Assembly: GCA_037367355.1 (NCBI GenBank)
Contig: CM074695.1
Location: 1,612,001-1,676,000, forward strand
Reading direction: 5' to 3'
DNA from: Neoscytalidium dimidiatum
Lineage: Eukaryota > Ascomycota > Dothideomycetes > Botryosphaeriales > Botryosphaeriaceae
DNA length: 64,000 nt
Below, in pieces: positions 1 through 11,596 of the stretch. Position 1 is the first letter of the stretch. Each line of letters opens with the position of its first letter. Made by a program: the position numbers and the translations under genes. The notes under the pieces were generated by a model. That model did not search any database, was not told where the DNA came from, and saw nothing but the letters and a program-made list of their open reading frames with translations.

Positions 1-1820
1 TGAGCCACTGAGCCCACACGTAGAAGTCTCGGCCTCTATTATCAGCGCTCGCACCTTTTTCCATGTGTCCCCTGTGCCTCCGCCACAGCGTTTCCGCTCC
101 TCTCTCACACTTCTACCACGTGCCGGCAAAGCGGGCCTTACGCCCGCGCATACAGTACCTACTAAATACATCACGCCACGGCACTGGTACCCCTTCTCAA
201 AACTAGTAATATCCTGATATCTATACATTTTGGTCCGTCACAATTAGTGTTAAGATGAAGAGTCGGAAAGTAGATGGCGAGAACTCGTAAATATAGAAAT
301 CATCCAGTGAAAAAGATTCTTAATTTTGACCTTCAAGATGATTCAGATGGCGTATCAGATGATGGAAGTGACACTGCCGTAACAATCTCGACTGAATATG
401 GCAAAATGGATGAGCTTGTCCGCCACCAGAGCTATGGGAAAGCAACCCGGACATCCAACCAATGACTTAGCGCTGTGAGCTTTCCTCGCGACAAGGTCGT
501 CCCGCTCTATCGCAAGACCAGAATACGATCAAAGCTCCCCCTCTTCCAGATTCGCCGTTCTCGAGCCAGCGTACGGCTACGACATCTCTACGAAGGGAGC
601 ACATGTCGTACATACCATCGCCAAGAACACCAAGGTAGCACGCCGTGGCAGCCGCCAGCACCACAGGGAAAACAAAGTGTCTCAAACGCACTTCTCCGTC
701 GCAAGTCCCTGGGATCCCGACAACGAGAATACGGCGCACGACAACCTAGAATTCCTGGAGACTTGGCGAAAAGCACGTGTTGGCGCAGTCACGAGATCAG
801 GCAGACCGCACCCTTATATGCCCTTCAAACAGGCTGTAAGCGGAAGAGCGTGGCGGAGCTGCTGTGCCTATCCGGAAGAATTGAAGGGGGAAATGGGAAG
901 AAAGAATAGCCGTGCCTCAGGTACATTGGCACGCGGATGCAGACCAATCACGAGGCCGACAAGCAAGCGTGCGGCCGCCAAGGTACGTAGAAATGGGAAA
1001 TGGTACTGCACGCCTTATTACCACCCGGTTGGATCCGCTCTTGAACACTGTGCCAAGGAAGAGACGTCATCTCGGGGCAATGTCGATAGACTTCACGGTT
1101 ATAGTGGATCATTGCATGGAAAAGAGTTTGGAGATTATCTTGCAGAGCAACTGAATGCGTACTTTCTTGATTTCTTTTTTCTTTGTTATCTTGGTTCTTT
1201 CCCTTATCTAATCTCTGATGACTCAGAGTGGGGGAAGAGAGCGGGCAGATGCCGCGTGGATATCTCTGAGAGCGCTTAGAAACGCTGGGTATGCTACTGC
1301 GGTATAGTGGTGTGGGTATGCTGCGCTGAAAAACACACAAAAGAGAAGAACAGGAAACTTCAAATGCAACGAAAAATCAGAACCGATGATATGAAACGCC
1401 GCGCCATGCCAAAGGGTAAAAAAAAAAAAAATGCTGTATAAAAGATGTACGGGGGAGAAAGGTGGAGAGAAAAAGTGGGAGTGAGAGAGCAGCATTGCTG
1501 CCGCTTCCTCATAAAAGAAGAGAAGAATTTGTGTAAGAAGTTCAAAAGCTATTTACAGACTGAGTCAGCAACAAAAGTGAATATTTTCTTCTTTCTCCTC
1601 CGGTAGAGTCAGTCCAAGATGACTTTCTCTATGCCACAATAGTCGGTTTCCAATTAATCAACAGCCACCGAGCGAATATCTTTCCCCTTTCCTATCGCGC
1701 TCACGTACTCGTAGAGTTGCTGCCTCCACGTTTTTTTTTTTTTTGCAAAAAGCAGGAAACATCAAGTCATCATGCCTCATCAAGCGGGTTATAAAAAGGT
1801 GCTCTTCTCCCGCTCTCTTT
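1..1820. other. Intergenic, window start to ferric reductase 3' end
   Basis: No recognisable gene. The segment has a 13-base A run near 1420, a T run at about 1733-1744, and a purine-rich stretch at 1450-1530. It should contain the 3' UTR of the minus-strand ferric reductase that ends at 1821. Open frames at 475-1280 overlap each other in several frames and carry no known motif. Confidence 0.5.
274..465 (+). CDS. Small ORF of unknown status (63 aa)
   Basis: ATG-initiated frame encoding a hydrophilic 63-residue peptide: a basic start (MARTRKYRNHPVKK) followed by an acidic Asp/Ser/Gly stretch. The composition is protein-like, but there is no recognised domain, signal peptide or membrane segment. 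It could be a short exon, a relic or chance. I do not assign a function. Confidence 0.15.
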   Translation: MARTRKYRNHPVKKILNFDLQDDSDGVSDDGSDTAVTISTEYGKMDELVRHQSYGKATRTSNQ

Positions 1821-3665
1821 TTAGTACGTAAACGCCTCCTCGATAAAGTCCACGCTGCCCTCATCTACCCTCGAGCGGACTGCTGTCCTGACGCCGTCGG
1901 AGAAAGCGCCAGCACCGCAGACGGTGACGGCTACTGCTCCGATACGCTCGGAGATCTCGCGGTCGATGATGGTCTGGACATCGCAGCGGCCGGGGAACAT
2001 CTGGACGGAGCCAGATGTACTGTTGATCTCGGAGTGATTCTTGGGGCGGGTGATGAAGAGGAGGATCTTGAGCACCTCGCGGCGGCCAGGCATGCGCAGG
2101 ATTTCGTCCATCCACGGTCGCACCCACTCCAGGCACTCGGTGTTAGGGATGCTCCAGACAAGGACGACCTTGCGCGCGGACACGGTACCACCGTGGTAGC
2201 CAGCGACGAGGTGGCGGACGAAGGAGGTCTGATGCGTAATACCGACACCGGCAGCGAAGAGGATGCAGGTGCCGTAGCTGTCGAGCGACTCGTGACCGCC
2301 GTAAGGGCCTTCGACCATACCGTAGGTAGTGAGAACGCCCATTGGCTGTGTCTTGGCACGGTCGTACATCTTGCGGGTAAAACCCTCACGCGCGCGGCAG
2401 ACCAGCGAGATGCTGCGCATCTTCTGGTTCGGCCTGGTGAGGTCGAGCGCAGGGTTGGTGGTGGGAAGACCGATCTTCTCGTCCTCAGCGGAAGCCGGCA
2501 TCGAGTGGTGGTGCTGGCTAGTCCAGGCAACGGAGAACGGGTGCGAGGCCCAACCGGAGAGGGACGGCACGTACAGGTGGACGTGCGAGCCAGGGCGGTG
2601 ATACCACGGGCGCACCAGATCGACGGTGACACGGCAGGCATCGTTCGGCAAGGCTTCGATAGTGACCTTGGACATACCGCGGCGCATGCTGACGTTATAC
2701 TTGACGCACTTCCACGTGCGAAAAAGCCACTCAGCAACCCACATGCCAAGGCAGAGCTTCATCCAGGGAAGCTGGGGCAGCGAGTGGAGGTCGATGTGAA
2801 CCCAGGCGCCAACAATGGCAAGGGCAACGCTGATACGGTGGAAGTTGAGGAAGGTCTCGTAGAAGGCGTGGCGCAAGGGCGACCAGGCTTGGATGCCGAG
2901 GAAGACGAAGAATGCAGTGCCCACCATACCCCAGGCGTAAGAAGGCTCCTTGGCAAGATGCTCGCCAATGGAGGAGAAGTTACCAGCATTGACGGTGTTG
3001 ATCATCCAGCAGAGCGTGTGGACGACGGTCTCGATAATGACGATGCGGGCGGCCCAGCGGTGGAGAAGGTTGAAGGTGTCGTAGCTCACGTGAAGCATCC
3101 AGATCAGCGGATTGTTGCGCAGGGCGAACAGGATGGTCGGGATGAGGTTCAGCGCGGCGAGGGTGCCGGAGCGTCCACGGAGAGCGGCGACGACGGAAGC
3201 CGACTCGTTGCGGGACCACGGAAGGCAAAGGCAGTAGGCGACGTTGCTCATGCCGTAGACGACAAGGATCAGCATGTGGAATCGCGACGGAAGGGTCCCG
3301 ATGCTGATGGCGGAGGACAGGCGGATCTCCTCGTTGTGGCGCTTCTTCCAGAGCGGGGCGTAGATGATGTGCTTCTTGAGCCAGGGGACCAGAGTGGTCT
3401 GGTTGTGGCGCCAGTAGACCTGCCTGTGGGCGGTGCCCATGGTTGAGACATGACGCAGGTGAGAGTTGTACATGCGCATGAAGCGGAGGATCAGGGTCAT
3501 GCCGATGATGCAGCCAAACGAGACCAGCAGGACGTCGACCCACAGGTAGTTACCTGTCTGGTCGACGCCGGTGAGGCCATGGGAAAAGGCGAACGGATCC
3601 TTGTCGGTGTCGACGACGTCGGAGAGGCCACGCTTGACGGCGGCGGTCCAGGAATGTTCTTGCAT
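1821..3665 (-). CDS. Ferric reductase (FRE family), transmembrane
   Basis: Single-exon gene for 614 residues, counted from the ATG at 3665. The frame stays open for 20 more codons upstream but has no ATG there. The family moves electrons from NADPH through FAD and two haems across the plasma membrane to reduce Fe3+ (or Cu2+) before uptake. A membrane core (about residues 40-310) contains two His pairs, His202/His216 and His276/His290, each 14 apart, as expected for bis-haem ligands. The FAD-binding motif HPFSVAW lies near residue 375. The NADPH-binding segment has VEGPYG near 451 and AAGVGIT near 471, and the C-terminal CGAG motif precedes an aromatic end (EEAFTY). Length is normal. No neighbouring multicopper oxidase or iron permease is present, and I saw no clear iron-regulator site upstream. 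The metal substrate is inferred from the family only. Confidence 0.93.
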   Translation of the reverse strand: MQEHSWTAAVKRGLSDVVDTDKDPFAFSHGLTGVDQTGNYLWVDVLLVSFGCIIGMTLILRFMRMYNSHLRHVSTMGTAHRQVYWRHNQTTLVPWLKKHIIYAPLWKKRHNEEIRLSSAISIGTLPSRFHMLILVVYGMSNVAYCLCLPWSRNESASVVAALRGRSGTLAALNLIPTILFALRNNPLIWMLHVSYDTFNLLHRWAARIVIIETVVHTLCWMINTVNAGNFSSIGEHLAKEPSYAWGMVGTAFFVFLGIQAWSPLRHAFYETFLNFHRISVALAIVGAWVHIDLHSLPQLPWMKLCLGMWVAEWLFRTWKCVKYNVSMRRGMSKVTIEALPNDACRVTVDLVRPWYHRPGSHVHLYVPSLSGWASHPFSVAWTSQHHHSMPASAEDEKIGLPTTNPALDLTRPNQKMRSISLVCRAREGFTRKMYDRAKTQPMGVLTTYGMVEGPYGGHESLDSYGTCILFAAGVGITHQTSFVRHLVAGYHGGTVSARKVVLVWSIPNTECLEWVRPWMDEILRMPGRREVLKILLFITRPKNHSEINSTSGSVQMFPGRCDVQTIIDREISERIGAVAVTVCGAGAFSDGVRTAVRSRVDEGSVDFIEEAFTY

Positions 3666-6600
3666 TGCTCCAGGCGATGCTGTGCGGTCGGTGTTGCTGG
3701 GGGGAATTTGTTTTGAAACGGACAAAGGAACCCGGAACTCGTGGCTACGCGTCGGACCGTGTCGCAGTAGGGGTTGTCGAGATCCTGAGGCCCTGGGTCC
3801 TGGAAACAGGTGGAGAGATCAGAACGCGCCAGGCGTAGAGGGAGAGAGGCAGAAAGAGTGGGCGGGTTGGATTGAGTTAGGGAAGGACTGGACTGGGAGG
3901 TTGGAATCGCAGTTAAGTGGTGAGGGCGGTGGTGAGAGTCCTGGAACAATGGCTATCTATGTCTATTGAGAATCATAACAATGGCATTGTCTCGCAACAG
4001 GTGAAGCTGGCGGAGTGAGCTGGAGGCGTGTTGTCGCGGCCTCAGGTGAGCGTGGGCTGTCGGGGGACTGAGGCGCGACGCGGGCGGAGTGGATGCGGGC
4101 AGTGTCGGGCAGTCGGGCAGTGGACGGGAGATATCCAAAGACGCGGGGATTGCGATCGTCAAGTGATGTCAACGCCAGGAGACAGGCCTGAGCTCTTGGT
4201 GCGCAGAAGCAGGTGCAAGCGCAAGTGAGGGAGCGGTGGGGAGGGGGAAAAAATCACCAGCGACCGGCGTGTGGTGGTGCGAGGAAGGGGGACGGTCAGG
4301 CAAAACGAGGGCGGAAGCGACCGAAAAGGTTCAGAAACGAAGAGAAAAACGAGGCACCTGGTCTGGAGGAGAGGCGAACAGAAGGGGAGAAAGGAGGGCG
4401 GAGGGAGATGTTTATGGGCGCAGGCTCTGGCCGGTGCAGGATGGAGCACTGGCAGCCAATCAAGCGGGCAATGCCGCGCGCCTTGATGCATTGCAGAGCC
4501 GCCGCGCCACAGCAGCAGCGCGCGGGTTTCATGGGACTCCCCTGGTCGTACCACCGTCTCCCGACCGTGCGCTGACGGCGGAGCTCACGCCATGCGACTT
4601 CTGGAAGCGGACGGGCCATCATCGCGGGCGCCGAAGGGCTGGACAGGAGCGGCGAGCAGCGCTGGGGATGCGGTGGTTTGGAGGTTTCAGAGCGGCGCCG
4701 CTGCGGGAAGCGATAGGCTGCGCGCCGACGCCCGCCGACGCCCCGCCGACGCTGTTCCTGCGCTGGTGCTGCGCCCTGGCAAACACCTGCCCACCCAGAG
4801 CCCTTCCCTCGCCCAAGCCTCAGCCACGAGCTTGGCCTTGACGCGCTGCCCTGACCGCGCTGCCTGCCAGTCAAAACACCCTGCCGCCTGCGCCCGTACT
4901 GCAAGTACGTATTGCACACAGCAGTAGCCCCGCTGCCAGCCCGCTCCGACCGCCGCCAGCTGAGCTGAACAAAGCAAAAGAACCAGATCAGACCCCCGCC
5001 CGGCCAGCAGACAGCGCCGCAGCACCGCAGCGCCCGCCAGCTCCCCCGCCCCTCCCGCTCGCCGGCCACTCACCTCCAGTACCGTCGCTTGCCCCGCCGA
5101 CTGCGCTCCGGCGCCGCGCGCAAGGCTGCAGCACGCGCGCAAGCGTGAAACGCGCCTTCGAAGAAAAGTCCGTTCCTGGCTTGCGCCCCTGCGTCGATCC
5201 AGCGCTGTCCAGCTCCCAAGGGCTCTTCTTCTCCACGCCCCTCCTGCCACTGCGTCCGACAAGCCTTGGAGACGAAACAACTCTATCCGCCCGGCCAACT
5301 CGACGCGAGCCAGCGCGCCGAGCGACCCGCGTGGATGCGCATTGCTCCGCGCCGCCCCGCCGCGCCAGCAGCGCACTTCCGCATCATCTCTCTTACCGGC
5401 AGTTGCATTTATATGCGACGCTTATACGGGCGCCGGGCTGGATGAGGAAGAGGGCGGTGGACCCGCGTGCCGGCTGTCCGCCCACGCCGCCGCTGGCTCG
5501 CGTTCCGAAACGCCTTTCCCTCTCCGCCACCAGCAGCCCGCCACGCCGTGAGCCCGCCCGCCCAGCGTCGCCTATCCGCTCGCTGTGCTGTGCTCCGGGC
5601 CCGCCGGCTGCCCGTGTAGGACGCTGCCACCACAGCACTCGAGACAAGCCTTGGTCTGATCACCATCGCTTGCGCTCCCAATGCCAGATTGGACGCAGAA
5701 ATTGCCCGTCTTGGCTGGTCCTGAGCCCCCAGAGATGCTGCTTTCGGCGCACTCCTCGCTCCACCAATCATTCTCCCGCCCCAGGAGCCCTTTCAATCCA
5801 CGGCGTGCTGGGATCCCGTTGATACGTGCGTAGCGGCTCTCGCCGCGCTTGCAGAAGAGGGAAAAAGGAAAAAAAAAAAAAAAAAAGAGACTCTGTGTAC
5901 CGTTCGGCAGAGCGACGCACATCGCCCCAGCAGGCTGCGTGAGGTGTGTGACTTGCAGGAAAAGACCGGAGCCGTGGTTGAGAGAGCGACACCAACGTTC
6001 CCGTTTTTTTTTTTTTTTTTTTTGCCGTGGTAAAGCCGCGCCTGCCACTACGCAGTCATCGCGCTTCACCCACGTCAACGTTGTAATTTCCCGTCCCACG
6101 GTAAACACCCTCCTTCGCGCCCACCCGGGGACCAGTCCACATCTTCAGACGTTCGACCTTGCTGCCGTATCTGCATCTAATCTTGCCGTAGATACATGGA
6201 TATTACCGGTGCCCCGCTGCCCCTGCCGCCAATGCTGAGCGGACCGGCCGTTGGCGGGCTAATGGCATCTAGACGCAGCTTTGACCGTGCTGAAGGCAGT
6301 GGAACGCTACACCGCTCAACGGCGACCAAGAAATTTAGAGTGCTGTGGCGGGAGCGGGCTCTGGGGGGGGAGGGAGGGGGGACTGGCACATACACCATAG
6401 GCCCCGTCCGTTGTATCATCGTCGCTGCAATTGACCCAGCCGGCGCCCGCCGCATGCTATGACGTCCTTGGGACCCTGGCGAATCTCCCCACCTTCCGTC
6501 CAGCAGCGGAGAAGGCACCGTGGCGATAAGGCCGATAAATGTTGAACACCAAACAACGGGGGTGCCGGGTGAATTGCTCTAGAACCAGGGTGCATAAACC

Positions 6601-9133
6601 TGCAAACATATTTAAAATTAGCTGCACTCTCGCTTCTGTCGGGCCATGACCGTTTCGATCGCCGATAGTGGATCGCTTGAAGGGAGTGTGTCTCAGCCTT
6701 TCGGCTGCTTCCGAGCCAACGAACACCAAAGCAATTGCAATATTGGAGGCGCCCGTCGTCAGTGTTGGCGCACTTTGGGGATAGGTAGTAGGATCTTTGC
6801 CAAGGTACCTACTTCCAAGCGAGGGCACGATTGACGTCGCGCCCATTCCGTCCACGTGGTTGTGGTGTGAAGGTCAGTCAGGACGAGCAGATCAGCGGCA
6901 GCGATCCCTCTTCCGCCGGGTAAGCCCTGCCGTTTGTCCCTAAAACGCTGCCGTCCCGTTTTCCGTCTTCCGTCTTCTTGCATCCTCGCCTGTCAATCTG
7001 CACATGCCGTTATGCCTTCAAACCCAACCTTGCACACCTCACCACTTACGTTGCCTGTCGTCGCTATGCCTGTCCACCGTGTTTCAAGACTCGGCCGACG
7101 TCAGACAACCGGATCCGGGGTTTTCGGATTTACTCTCTAGAAGTTCTAGTTCCGACCGCGACGCGGCTTGCGACGCGGCGGTCTACTCAGCCTTTGGTCA
7201 GCGCGTAGCTGTCAAACTTGTGTCGTCGGCAGGTCCCGTCAATGAAACGGACCCCCACCGAAATCGTCTTCCATAATGATACACCTGAGAGCGCCCGCAG
7301 ATGCATTCATTTCTGCTACAATCTCCTCGTGCACATCATGCCGTTGTCCTCAAGCGCTCATTTCACGCTTCGGGATACCCAGCTGTCGTACAACATCTGT
7401 TGTATCACCATGCCTCTTTTCCTCTTCTTCTTCTTCTTCTCCCCCTTTTACACCGGCTATAAATAGCCGGGTACATATGCACACACAAAGACTAGGCGAA
7501 GCACAGATGCAATAAACGAGCAGAGCGTTCGGCAAGAGATCGTCGCACCGCCTATTCCGTACCGCGAGATTGATTTGACCCACTAGAGGTGGAGAGACGA
7601 ATCCAAACACCGCCGACTTACCCGATCCGTGTGGCTTTTCTTGGTCAAGAGTTTTTCATGACCTCGCTTATAAGAGATCGATGGATACGAGCGCCTCCTC
7701 CGTTGAGGCGTCGAGTCTTGGGGCACCTGTTATCTTGACGTTGAGCTTCGAGAGCGCGCTCCTGTGTTGGTGATTGCGTTCGTTCGCACGTCTGCGCCAC
7801 CTCCTGATAGGTATGCCCTGCCATCCACGGGTATCGGCAACGCTAGGACTTGCTTCTGCCGACTTCGATTAGAATCGGTAAAATGCTCTACTAGCGACAG
7901 TGTGAATTGATGTGTCAACTTCTCGGCTGCAAGTTAGCACGGTAGCTCATTCGTAGAGCGTCCTCTCTGGGTTCTGTCACTTTGAGCTTTCGTTCCATCT
8001 GAACACCACATCTATGCAACGTGGTGATACCATATTACCGAACAGCCATAGGAGCGCCCCGCTTGCATACTGACCTGAATTCCTGCTCACTAAAGAACTC
8101 ACTTTCTGGTCACACCCCTGCCAACTTCTTCGACCGAATCCATCTTCCGTCGGTCCGTTCTAAGTAAACTATAGCCTCCAAGATAACTTCACTACTTGAA
8201 CTGTATTTGTCTGGTCGCAGTGTCTTGATCGCATCAGGTCCAAGTAAGTCATCAAGAACCAGCTTTCGGCATCTAAACTTGATCATGCTCAGAGGAGGCG
8301 GCTCCCTAGCAAGTATAGTCTACCGGATAAGTAGACGTGCGTCTCTTTGCTGTGTTCTTGCGCAGCAAGCTTAATGCAAAGAGCCTGTTATGCACAGTTT
8401 TCAAGCGCGGCTAACGATCAAGCGTATAAGATAAGCTTACTATGGTCAAACTCTGTCGCGCCCTTGTTCTAAGGTGGATTGTAAATGTGGCATTTTCCTC
8501 TTCGTAGAGTCGACAAAGCTACAATCTTTATGCGACTGGCTAAGAGCCAGTAGTCGTTAATTGTCTTCGTCGGTGTTTCATGCATGTCTTCAACGTGCTC
8601 TCAACGGCTTCATTGCTGCAGATTCAGGAGTTGGCTTTATTGCCGCATGCGTTTCGCATCTACTGAATTGTGTCCGCTGCAGTGTTATAGTTATTTCTAA
8701 TTCTTATCATTATGTGCAAGACTAGAGTGCGTTTGAAATCAATGCTTGTCCCTTGGAGGGCCCTCGAAAAACGTATTCTATCTAGTAAACAGTAGTTAAG
8801 AAGCGCTATACTACATTCAAACATTCTCATTTCGATTATATACTGCTACACGCATGTCCGCCTTCAAACAGAGTGACCTCGCCAACTAGACAGGCTCCAG
8901 GTTATCCATATTGGCCCTGACGCCTTTTCTATCAAGTATCTCCAGACCATCCACTAATGCACCATACATTGAGCTGTGGTCATGCCCAGACATACAGGTC
9001 TTAGCTATTTCGTGTTATTGCACTCCCTCTAAAACCAGCCTTGTAATCCATACCTTCAAGTTAATCTCTTTCGAGCCAAGCAAGCGTCACCGCCCGCCCC
9101 ATCACCCTATCCCCCCCAAAAGAAAACAAACCC
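3666..9133. other. Large intergenic region (about 5.5 kb), no gene recognised
   Basis: The first part (3.7-6.2 kb) is GC-rich and is presumably promoter and leader of the ferric reductase. Long open frames here overlap in many frames, have proline/arginine/alanine-rich composition and lack motifs, so they look like chance frames in GC-rich DNA. Homopolymers occur at 5869-5886 (A18) and 6004-6023 (T20). A CTT repeat lies at about 7421-7440, followed by a TATAAATA at 7458-7465 with no coding frame I recognise behind it. From 7.6 to 9.1 kb the base composition is closer to neutral and has no long frame at all. Confidence 0.5.
5869..6023. repeat. A18 and T20 homopolymer pair
   Basis: An 18-base A run (5869-5886) and a 20-base T run (6004-6023) lie 117 bases apart in opposite sense, so they can pair as an inverted repeat in single-stranded form. 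Long homopolymers like these are often length-variable and prone to sequencing error. Confidence 0.8.
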
Positions 9134-10418
9134 TCAAAGACCAGCACGCTCATCAGATCCCTGCCCCATCCCCAGTGTCCCCTCCAGCCTCCCCTCCACA
9201 TACTCCTCCAGAACGCTGCCCCACAGGAACCTGCCCCTCCGCGCCGCCACGTCTTCCGGCCAAGCGCGCACGTCCGCGCGCAGAGCGCGCAGCTCGTCGT
9301 CGCCGCAGTCCACCAGGCCGCGCAGCGTCGTGCGCGCCGCCGTCGCGAGCGCGCCCGAGCGCGGCAGCCGGCGGAAGGTGTGCGACTCCCTGCGCACGAC
9401 GAGGGCGTGCGGGCCGGCGATGCGCGTGCCGGGGAAGAAGTCCTTCGGGGCGGTGACGGGCAGGAGGGAGGCGAGGGCGCCGCCCGGGTGGAAGGAGGCC
9501 GCCGCCGGAGCGAGGAGTTGGATGAAGTATCTGATGCTGCGGTTTCACCGGCGGGGAGGGGCGTCAGTGCGGCTGTGAGTGGCGGAGGAGGACTTAAGGA
9601 GATCGTGGGACTCACAAGACCATGCCCTCCGACCGCACCGGCGGCAGCGCGAAGCCGGATGCGGTGTCGGGCGGCCGCCCCAGGCGGTCCGCGAGGCGCC
9701 AGCCGGACGGGCAGAGCGCGAGAGCCGCGGCGCTGTCGTTAGAAGAAATGTCAGCCAGATGTCCTCAACGCCAACTCGTGGCCAACTTTGGGGGGGCACC
9801 CCCGGGTGACAAAGGACTCACAGCTCCCACCCGCCGCGCTCCCTATCCCACACCCATACCCCAAAGTCCTCCAACACGAGCCTCGCCAGCGCCTCGAGCG
9901 GGGCCTTGCCCCCTCCCGCAGCCACTTCCTCCCCCGTCATCCGGCACAGTACCGTACTACCCGCCGCCTTCTGCCTTGCCGTCAGCGCCATCGTCGCCGT
10001 CAGCGAGCGCCACCCCTTTCCGCAACAGCACCCTCCCTCCTCCTCCTCCTTCTTCCCCTCCCCCTCCACGGCGCCCCTGATCTCGTACCTCTCCTTGCCT
10101 GCGGCGCTCAGTTCCCGCACCACGGCCTCCAGCAGCTCTCTGCACGCGTCGTCCGCGCCGGGAGCGCACGCGAAGACCTCCTCCCGCGGCCGGGTCGCCG
10201 CGATGTGCGCGCGGGCGGCATGGTACGCGGCGAAGGCTGCGGCCGGGGCGGCGGGCGAGGAGAGCCAGGGGGAGAATGTGGACGAGGTGGTCGAGGTGCG
10301 GATGGGGACGTTGTTCGCGCCGTTCACGTCGGGGAGAACGGTAGCAGGGGCGGCGGCGGCGAAGGAGGAGGAGGCGTCGCGGAGCGTGACGAGCGAGGGT
10401 AGGCGGGCGACTTCATGG

Positions 10419-10457
<39 letters not shown>

Positions 10458-10867
10458 AAGAGCCTGGGGGCGAGGGGGATGGGAGCGAAGAGGTTGGGCG
10501 CTGAGGCTTCTTCCTCCGGCGAGGCTCTGTTGCTGTAGCTCGGCCAGCACGTCATCGCGGCCGGGTCGTGCTCGTGGCCTTTCGCTTTCAGGCGCGGGAG
10601 CTGTCGGAGCTTGGTGGAGAGGGTCGTGAGGTCGTTGTTGGCGGCGCCGCGGCGGGTTTGGCGCCGGAGGGCTAGGCGGCGCAGACGGTCGGAGGGGTCG
10701 AGCGGGTCGGTGTCGCCGATGGAGCGGGGTGGCGGTGACGGGACCGGGGCGCGGAGCTTTTCGTGGAGGGTGCGGAGGAGGTGGTAGAGGATGTAGAGGA
10801 CGCAGGTCGTCGTTAGACACCAGGCCACGCCTGCTATGCTCAGGGGGGCGGCGGTCGACGCTTTCAT
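9134..10867 (-). CDS. HODM_asu-like (former DUF3445) protein with N-terminal membrane anchor
   Basis: Three exons: 9822-10867, 9616-9732 and 9134-9536 (complement), 521 residues. Introns 9733-9821 and 9537-9615 have GTGAGT donors and CAG acceptors and keep one frame. I chose the ATG at 10867 because a hydrophobic anchor (SIAGVAWCLTTTCVLYILY) follows at once; an in-frame ATG at 11041 would add 58 residues. The C-terminal half matches the haem-dependent oxidative N-demethylase alpha-like family: a block ending LEDFGVWVWD, then CPSGWRLADRLGRPP, a short FIRYFIQLL segment, and RRESHTFRRLPRSGA. That order and spacing is what I know from fungal members. The usual N-terminal PxRPFK/MTMGL region is not visible; its place is taken by low-complexity sequence with 12 glutamines and a Gly/Glu-rich insert. 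Family assignment is inferred from motifs. Enzymatic activity is uncertain. Confidence 0.7.
10422..10457 (-). repeat. (CAG)12 coding microsatellite
   Basis: Twelve perfect CAG units on the minus strand encode a 12-residue polyglutamine run in the HODM_asu-like protein. A pure run is likely to vary in length between strains. Confidence 0.9.
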
Positions 10868-11209
10868 GCACGGAAGAGGATGTTGGCACTTTAGTGCGTC
10901 GCTGTTGGGCAAGGAGAATGTTTTGACTGTGGTTTCGAAATTCCTTGCGTGAGTGTGCCGTTGTAGCAGCGAAGTGTTGCGCTGGAGGAGGGTACAGGCT
11001 CCGCGTGATGACGCCGCGTTCCGACGCCGTGCGTGGCTCATCCACGCTTGTTGAAAGACTCACGCTGCAGGCATTCTAAGCTACTCTTTATTTCACATAC
11101 TGCAAATCACACACCGTACACCGCACGCCGCACACCGCACATCACGCATCAGAACAAGACATCCGTTCAAATTCCGTATAACCTGAACATTCCCGACATC
11201 CCAGTCAAA
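10868..11209. promoter_or_regulatory. Divergent promoter region
   Basis: About 340 bases separate the chosen starts of the minus-strand HODM_asu-like gene (10867) and the plus-strand small gene (11210). This is short enough for a shared bidirectional promoter. A run of CACACCG-type repeats lies at 11110-11145. I see no clear TATA box on either side. Confidence 0.35.
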
Positions 11210-11596
11210 ATGCCATTCAAACCGCGCATCAGCGAGAAGGAACAGGCTATCCAACACAAGTGCCGCAGTAAATAACCCTGATTTTGTTTATTGCTTTGCA
11301 GAGGCTGATTATTGGTAGTCATTTATTCTCAGCGAATGTGGGGAGAGCGTGGTCCCTCCAATGTCTTGAGGGTCTTCTTCTTTGGCAACAAGCGTGACGG
11401 CTTCGAATACCGGGTTGTGGTCCGCAGCGCGTTGGGCACTGACCCAGAAGACTGGGAGTGTCTCGCCCAGACTGAGCGCTACCAGAACCGGATGAAGGCT
11501 GCCAGGGAGCTCCTCTGGCGTATCAAGCGCGCTCGGTCCCAGATCGACACGGTGCTCTGGCCTTTCGGGCAAGTTCAGTCATCTTTGGTTATCTAG
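11210..11596 (+). CDS. Small hypothetical protein (one intron, model uncertain)
   Basis: Exons 11210-11267 and 11319-11596 give a 111-residue basic protein. Exon 1 encodes MPFKPRISEKEQAIQHKCR. Exon 2 carries the protein-like stretch RMWGERGPSNVLRVFFFG, then GFEYRVVVRSALGTDPEDWE and LLWRIKRARS. The ATG has a good leader (TCAAAATG). The donor is GTAAAT. I used the acceptor at 11317-11318 (GGTAG) because the upstream TTTGCAG puts the second exon out of frame or into a stop. No domain is recognised. The final residues after WPFG may differ if another intron follows. Confidence 0.45.

Noticed and set aside
1743..3446. 567-codon plus-strand open frame
   Set aside because: Antisense shadow of the ferric reductase, whose motifs are unmistakable on the minus strand.
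4213..5822. Several long overlapping frames on both strands
   Set aside because: They arise from high GC and few stop codons, overlap in four or more frames, and lack domains or splice logic.
7458..7465. TATAAATA inside a small inverted repeat (GGCTAT/ATAGCC)
   Set aside because: No coding frame or leader that I recognise follows, so I do not call a promoter.
7943..7995. tRNA-like stretch with a perfect D-arm-like TAGCTCATTCGTAGAGC
   Set aside because: The anticodon stem does not pair, there is no proper T-arm GGTTCGANTCC and the acceptor stem has no partner. At most it is a chance or decayed match.
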